64,000 bases of DNA from Paracrocinitomix sp040880585 (lineage in GTDB: Bacteria > Bacteroidota > Bacteroidia > Flavobacteriales_D > Crocinitomicaceae): the NCBI GenBank assembly GCA_040880585.1, contig JBBDID010000018.1, positions 1 through 64,000 of the forward strand, in the 5' to 3' direction. Every line of letters begins with the position of its first letter. The stretch's first letter is position 1. A model generated the notes under the pieces. It was given only the letters and a program-made list of their open reading frames with translations. It was not told the DNA's origin and did no database searches. Below, in pieces: positions 61,064 through 64,000 of this stretch. The translations under genes were made by a program, and so were the position numbers.

Positions 61064-61163
61064 NNNNNNNNNNNNNNNNNNNNNNNNNNNNNNNNNNNNN
61101 NNNNNNNNNNNNNNNNNNNNNNNNNNNNNNNNNNNNNNNNNNNNNNNNNNNNNNNNNNNNNNN
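61064..61163. other. Assembly gap (100 N)
   Basis: Exactly 100 unresolved bases inside duplicated IVP and hairpin sequence; real length unknown. Confidence 0.98.
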
Positions 61164-61213
61164 TTGGTGTTCGAGGACTCTCACAAATACTACGAATCCG
61201 CCGAAGCGGATTC
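61164..61213. repeat. Hairpin repeat, copy B, with perfect palindrome
   Basis: ttggtgttcgaggactctca and the following caaatactacgaatc repeat the right part of copy A (60331-60375). Its end gaatccgccgaagcggattc (61194-61213) is a perfect palindrome with a cgaa loop; copy A has the same shape with two changes. It directly follows the tmRNA 3' end and may include its terminator. Confidence 0.65.
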
Positions 61214-61221
61214 TTGATTTG

Positions 61222-61622
61222 TGGAGCCGGAGGGGATCGAACCCTCGTCCTAACAATGAGTTTATGCAGGTTCTACATGTTTATTTTGTGATTGAACTTC
61301 AATGAGTAGCTGGGCACAAACACCCCACACCTCATCTAAGTCGCTTTAATTTTATTGATGCATCACGACACTACATCAACTAGACCAATTGATCGATACC
61401 CAGGATCCGTAACCATTAGTCAAAGTCACGGTGGGCAGTTAGTTCCCTCTACTATACTTCAAGTGGAATTAAGGTAATCTGACTAAGTCGGATTACGCAG
61501 CTAACGCATAAGAATTATTGTTGTCAATTCTTAAGTGTGCACTACAGTTTAACGAGATGAATATGCGTTTCTCGACATGCTGCTACATCTACCGCAGTTG
61601 CAGTCAAATCCAAGTCGGCCCC
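61222..61622 (-). ncRNA. ssrA: Transfer-messenger RNA (tmRNA)
   Basis: A 401-base tmRNA. The 5' GGGGCCG pairs with the 3' CGGCTCC before an encoded A, as a tRNA-Ala-like acceptor stem, and the T-arm GGTTCGATCCC is at the 3' end. The open frame ends DNNNSYALAA then TAA, the normal C-terminal degron, read from minus-strand TATGCGTTAGCTGCGTAA near 61491-61508. The resume codon is uncertain: GAC would give a 10-residue tag, an upstream GCA a 15-residue one. It rescues stalled ribosomes with SmpB. Confidence 0.95.
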
Positions 61623-61652
61623 AAAGAACTTTTCCACTAAACAGTGGGCTGG

Positions 61653-61685
61653 CAAAGATACGGCTTTTAATTTGAATGTTACAAA
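61653..61685 (-). promoter_or_regulatory. Promoter of ssrA
   Basis: On the minus strand TTTG (61682-61685), a 21-base spacer and TATCTTTG (61653-61660) match the Bacteroidota -33/-7 consensus. The mature tmRNA 5' end lies about 30 bases downstream, allowing a short leader removed by RNase P. Confidence 0.8.
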
Positions 61686-61743
61686 TAAAACCGTCGCCTA
61701 CATTAGTTTTAGACGTTTGAACTGCTGATTACTTTCAATTGGT

Positions 61744-61998
61744 TTACTCACAACACTCACCATCTATCCAGCTTTGAACTCCATTGCGTTCGGCATCACA
61801 AGCATTGTTATAGGTCACTTCATCACATCCGCATACGGGATCATATTCTTCAGTGCATATAGCCGTTGAGTCAATTTTCTTTGGGTCAATACAAGGAATG
61901 GCTACAATCTCTTGTTCACAAGAGGTTTGTGTATTGGTAGCGGTTTTAACGCAAGCTGAAAGAATCAAAATTACGGGAATCATACCAAGTTTATTCAT
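61744..61998 (-). CDS. Lipoprotein with Kazal-like domain
   Basis: An 84-residue predicted lipoprotein (signal MIPVILILSAC, lipidated Cys near 16). The Cys-rich end EEYDPVCGCDEVTYNNACDAERNGV is the Kazal-type protease-inhibitor pattern. Small Kazal-like lipoproteins occur in marine Bacteroidota and may protect the surface against proteases. An ATG 30 bases upstream is possible but places residues before the signal. It is divergent from the START protein. Confidence 0.82.
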   Translation of the reverse strand: MNKLGMIPVILILSACVKTATNTQTSCEQEIVAIPCIDPKKIDSTAICTEEYDPVCGCDEVTYNNACDAERNGVQSWIDGECCE

Positions 61999-62049
61999 AG
62001 TATGCAGGAATATTGTATTTTTAAGCAAAGTAATAAAAATACGGGGGAT

Positions 62050-62634
62050 ATGATGAGCAGGTGGGTGTTAAGCAGTTTATTTTTTTTGTATGTTTCATCA
62101 GCAAGTGGAAAGTGGGAACTTGAAAAAGATGAGAGCGGGATTAAGATATACAGTCGTTCGCACGCTACTTCTGATTTTAAAGAATATAAAGCTTTAACTA
62201 CTTTCCGTGCAAGTAGAAATAAGGTTGCCTCTCTTATATTGAATATTGATGATTATGTCAATTGGTTTCCGGATTGTCTGGAATCTTACCAAATCAAAAA
62301 GGAGGGAGATGAGATGATTGTATATTACTTAATCGATAGTCCCTGGCCAATTTCTGATAGAGATGCCGTGATGCGTTTGAAGATTGACCATTCAAATAAG
62401 GAAACCCTGATTCATTTTGAAGAAGTAACAGCTGTGAAGCCAAAAGTCAAAAACGTGGTTCGTATTCCAAAAAGTAGAGGATTTTGGAGGCTTACGGATG
62501 TAGGAGAAAAAACTTCTGTTGTGTATCAAAATCATGCAGATCCCGGCGGTGAAGTTCCTGCCTGGGTTACTAATTTATTTATTGTAGACGCTCCTTACGA
62601 GACACTTGTAGCCATGAAAAAGCGATTGAAATAA
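62050..62634 (+). CDS. START-domain lipid-binding protein
   Basis: A 194-residue exported protein with a short signal peptide (VLSSLFFLYVSSASG) and a START/Bet-v1-like domain: WELEKDESGIKIYSRSHATS near 22, NIDDYVNWFPDCLESYQI near 70, and DSPWPISDRDAVMRLKI near 97-113. START proteins bind lipids in a helix-grip pocket; the ligand is unknown. The first ATG of a pair (62050, 62053) after a GGGGG stretch is chosen over an ATG 48 bases upstream. Confidence 0.85.
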   Translation: MMSRWVLSSLFFLYVSSASGKWELEKDESGIKIYSRSHATSDFKEYKALTTFRASRNKVASLILNIDDYVNWFPDCLESYQIKKEGDEMIVYYLIDSPWPISDRDAVMRLKIDHSNKETLIHFEEVTAVKPKVKNVVRIPKSRGFWRLTDVGEKTSVVYQNHADPGGEVPAWVTNLFIVDAPYETLVAMKKRLK

Positions 62635-62707
62635 GGAGACAAATTTAAATCGCCTAACTTTTCCCCCTTATATTACGTAGGTATTAATTAATAAAAGAGA
62701 ACAATTG

Positions 62708-63400
62708 ATGTTTCGGATTTTAATCTACATACTACTTGGTTTTTTCTGCTTTACTTCTCGTGGACAAAGCATAAGAGTTCTGGATTTAAACAGAGATTAT
62801 GAAAAATATCGGAAAACATCTGATTTTGACATCATCCATCCCGAATTTGATTCAGCCAAACAGACCTGGGTAGCTGATATACAAGTTTATTTTGATTCTG
62901 TAACAAAGGGAATGATCGGAGAAAGTTATAAGGTGTTAAAAGATAAAGCAAACCGATACGGTGCGAATGCATTTACAGTAAAAGAATCCGATATTTATTC
63001 TTTGGGGGATGAGAAATACATCAATTTCTCCATTTACTGGATTCGTATGGAAGATCGGGATGAAAATTTAAAGCTCCTACATGACAATAGTCTTTACCTA
63101 TTTGGTTTTTTGGGTTATCATCAGGAGATTGAAGGATATGAAGTAGCAGTAAATGACGAAGAATTTATCATGAAATCCCTTAGTTACAGGGTATATGAGT
63201 TTGAAGAAGATGAAAAGGTGAGAATACAATTGGGTTCAAGCTTAAGGGGAACTACTCAGGAAATAAGAGTTCAACGAAAAAGTTTCCCTCGATTCTATAA
63301 TTTCCACCTGCTAAGAGGATCTTTTAAAAATGCATGGATAGGTGAGTACGATAAAAATTTCGGTTTATTTTTAACGCATATTCTCCGAAAAGAGGAATGA
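62708..63400 (+). CDS. Exported protein of unknown function
   Basis: A 230-residue protein with a signal peptide (ILIYILLGFFCFTSRGQS, end near 20). The rest is soluble with acidic patches (NDEEFIMKSLSYRVYEFEED). No family recognised. A TTG three bases upstream is an alternative start. It is followed 50 bases on by another exported protein, so the two may be cotranscribed. Confidence 0.65.
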   Translation: MFRILIYILLGFFCFTSRGQSIRVLDLNRDYEKYRKTSDFDIIHPEFDSAKQTWVADIQVYFDSVTKGMIGESYKVLKDKANRYGANAFTVKESDIYSLGDEKYINFSIYWIRMEDRDENLKLLHDNSLYLFGFLGYHQEIEGYEVAVNDEEFIMKSLSYRVYEFEEDEKVRIQLGSSLRGTTQEIRVQRKSFPRFYNFHLLRGSFKNAWIGEYDKNFGLFLTHILRKEE

Positions 63401-63450
63401 TTTTTAATCTGATAGAGAGGGGATTGTATATTGACAAAAAAATGTAGAGT

Positions 63451-64000
63451 ATGAATCGTTTCATTATTTTATTGCTTAGTTTGCTTCCGTTTTCTTCTTA
63501 TTTACAAACTCATGCACCAATTGATCGCATTCACGGTAATTGGCAAGGAATTGATATGTATCAGGATGAAAATTCGTATGATGGTAAAACTTTTTTTCTA
63601 CCTAATAAGGAGTTTATGATTATTGAGGGGCAGCGAATTAAGATTTACTTTTATCCCTATTCGAAATCAGATGAGTTTGAGATATTAGTCAGTCCGGAAG
63701 AGATAATCTATAAACTAGAGCATAAGAAGGTGCAAACAGCCTATCATTTTACCAATCCTAACTGTGATACTTTGGTCTTTACCATGCATTTCATTAATAA
63801 GTCATTCGTTAAGATGTATTCAAGAGTTACCTCTACAAATGAGCGGATGGAAGTTGATTTTGCAACCGTCAATGAGTTGGATATTTACGGATTTAATCCT
63901 TCAGCAATTGAGCATTTATTTGAGATAGACACCTTTCATACTGAGTTATTCAGGGGATTTACGAAATTGAGTTCTTTAAATTTTGCACCCTATGATTTTC
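63451..64000 (+). CDS. Exported protein of unknown function, cut by the window end
   Basis: An open frame of 183 codons runs off the right edge. It begins MNRFIILLLSLLPFSSYLQT, a signal peptide, then HAPIDRIHGNWQGIDMYQDE. No motif is recognised and the C-terminus is not visible. It lies 50 bases downstream of the preceding exported protein on the same strand. Confidence 0.65.
   Translation, partial: MNRFIILLLSLLPFSSYLQTHAPIDRIHGNWQGIDMYQDENSYDGKTFFLPNKEFMIIEGQRIKIYFYPYSKSDEFEILVSPEEIIYKLEHKKVQTAYHFTNPNCDTLVFTMHFINKSFVKMYSRVTSTNERMEVDFATVNELDIYGFNPSAIEHLFEIDTFHTELFRGFTKLSSLNFAPYDF

Noticed and set aside
60924..61256. 110-codon frame reading through the N gap
   Set aside because: The middle is undefined sequence and the N-terminal part translates hairpin repeat and the tmRNA end; only the IVP C-terminus (60924-61063) is kept.

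Overview
The window is from a low-GC member of the phylum Bacteroidota, most likely a Flavobacteriales-type bacterium; genus not determinable by eye. Evidence: several secreted proteins end in type IX secretion (Por) sorting domains, several promoters fit the Bacteroidota TTG / TAnnTTTG pattern, the primary sigma factor is the short ~290-residue Bacteroidota form, and the window carries S46 and DPP4-type dipeptidyl peptidases, DUF5723, DUF6155 and DUF6495 proteins and a tmRNA whose tag ends in YALAA. Two 100-N scaffold gaps (47008-47107 and 61064-61163) both lie inside repeats.

Layout. 1-520: remnant of a REP-associated (IS200-like) transposase with REP-type hairpins. 520-5049: Trk potassium uptake (trkA-trkH) and the dipeptidase pepD. 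5131-17632: an accessory island between pepD and recQ. It holds a tyrosine recombinase remnant, a single-protein type IIG restriction-modification enzyme, three copies of a covarying stem-loop element, a heavy-metal RND efflux operon (two His-rich proteins, adaptor, inner-membrane pump, TolC-type channel) interrupted by a four-helix-bundle (IVP/S23) gene, and a mazEF toxin-antitoxin pair. A degenerate direct repeat marks both edges. 17630-34000: housekeeping genes (recQ, ilvE, aroE, miaA, DPP4-like peptidase, thioredoxin-like and CAP-domain exported proteins, a CASTOR/POLLUX-like channel, citrate synthase, proC, thiolase). 33016-43421: a membrane glycosyltransferase, a DUF2520 protein, a three-gene envelope operon with a type IX-secreted protein, small conserved proteins, a thioesterase and a family 2 glycosyltransferase. 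43422-51948: DPP7-type S46 peptidase, type IX-secreted proteins, a DivIC/FtsB-like division protein, an endonuclease III without its iron-sulfur cysteines, a TPR protein and OxyR. 52247-56728: long-form GAPDH, rpoD, a saccharopine/alanine dehydrogenase-family enzyme and an amphi-Trp protein. 56756-64000: a YD-repeat secreted protein, an orphan LytS-like histidine kinase, a damaged IVP locus around a gap, tmRNA, a Kazal-like lipoprotein, a START-domain protein and two exported proteins of unknown function.

The genes suggest an aerobic, peptide-using heterotroph: exported DPP4- and DPP7-type enzymes plus PepD yield amino acids, and citrate synthase, thiolase, ProC and IlvE are part of central metabolism. 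The most unusual content is repetitive: a three-copy stem-loop family in which the stem bases change in compensating pairs, a two-copy palindromic MITE-like element that also covaries, a heptad array that supplies the GAPDH stop codon, and AT-rich repeats around the IVP gene inside the efflux operon. I saw no CRISPR array, complete transposase, integron integrase or tRNA gene.
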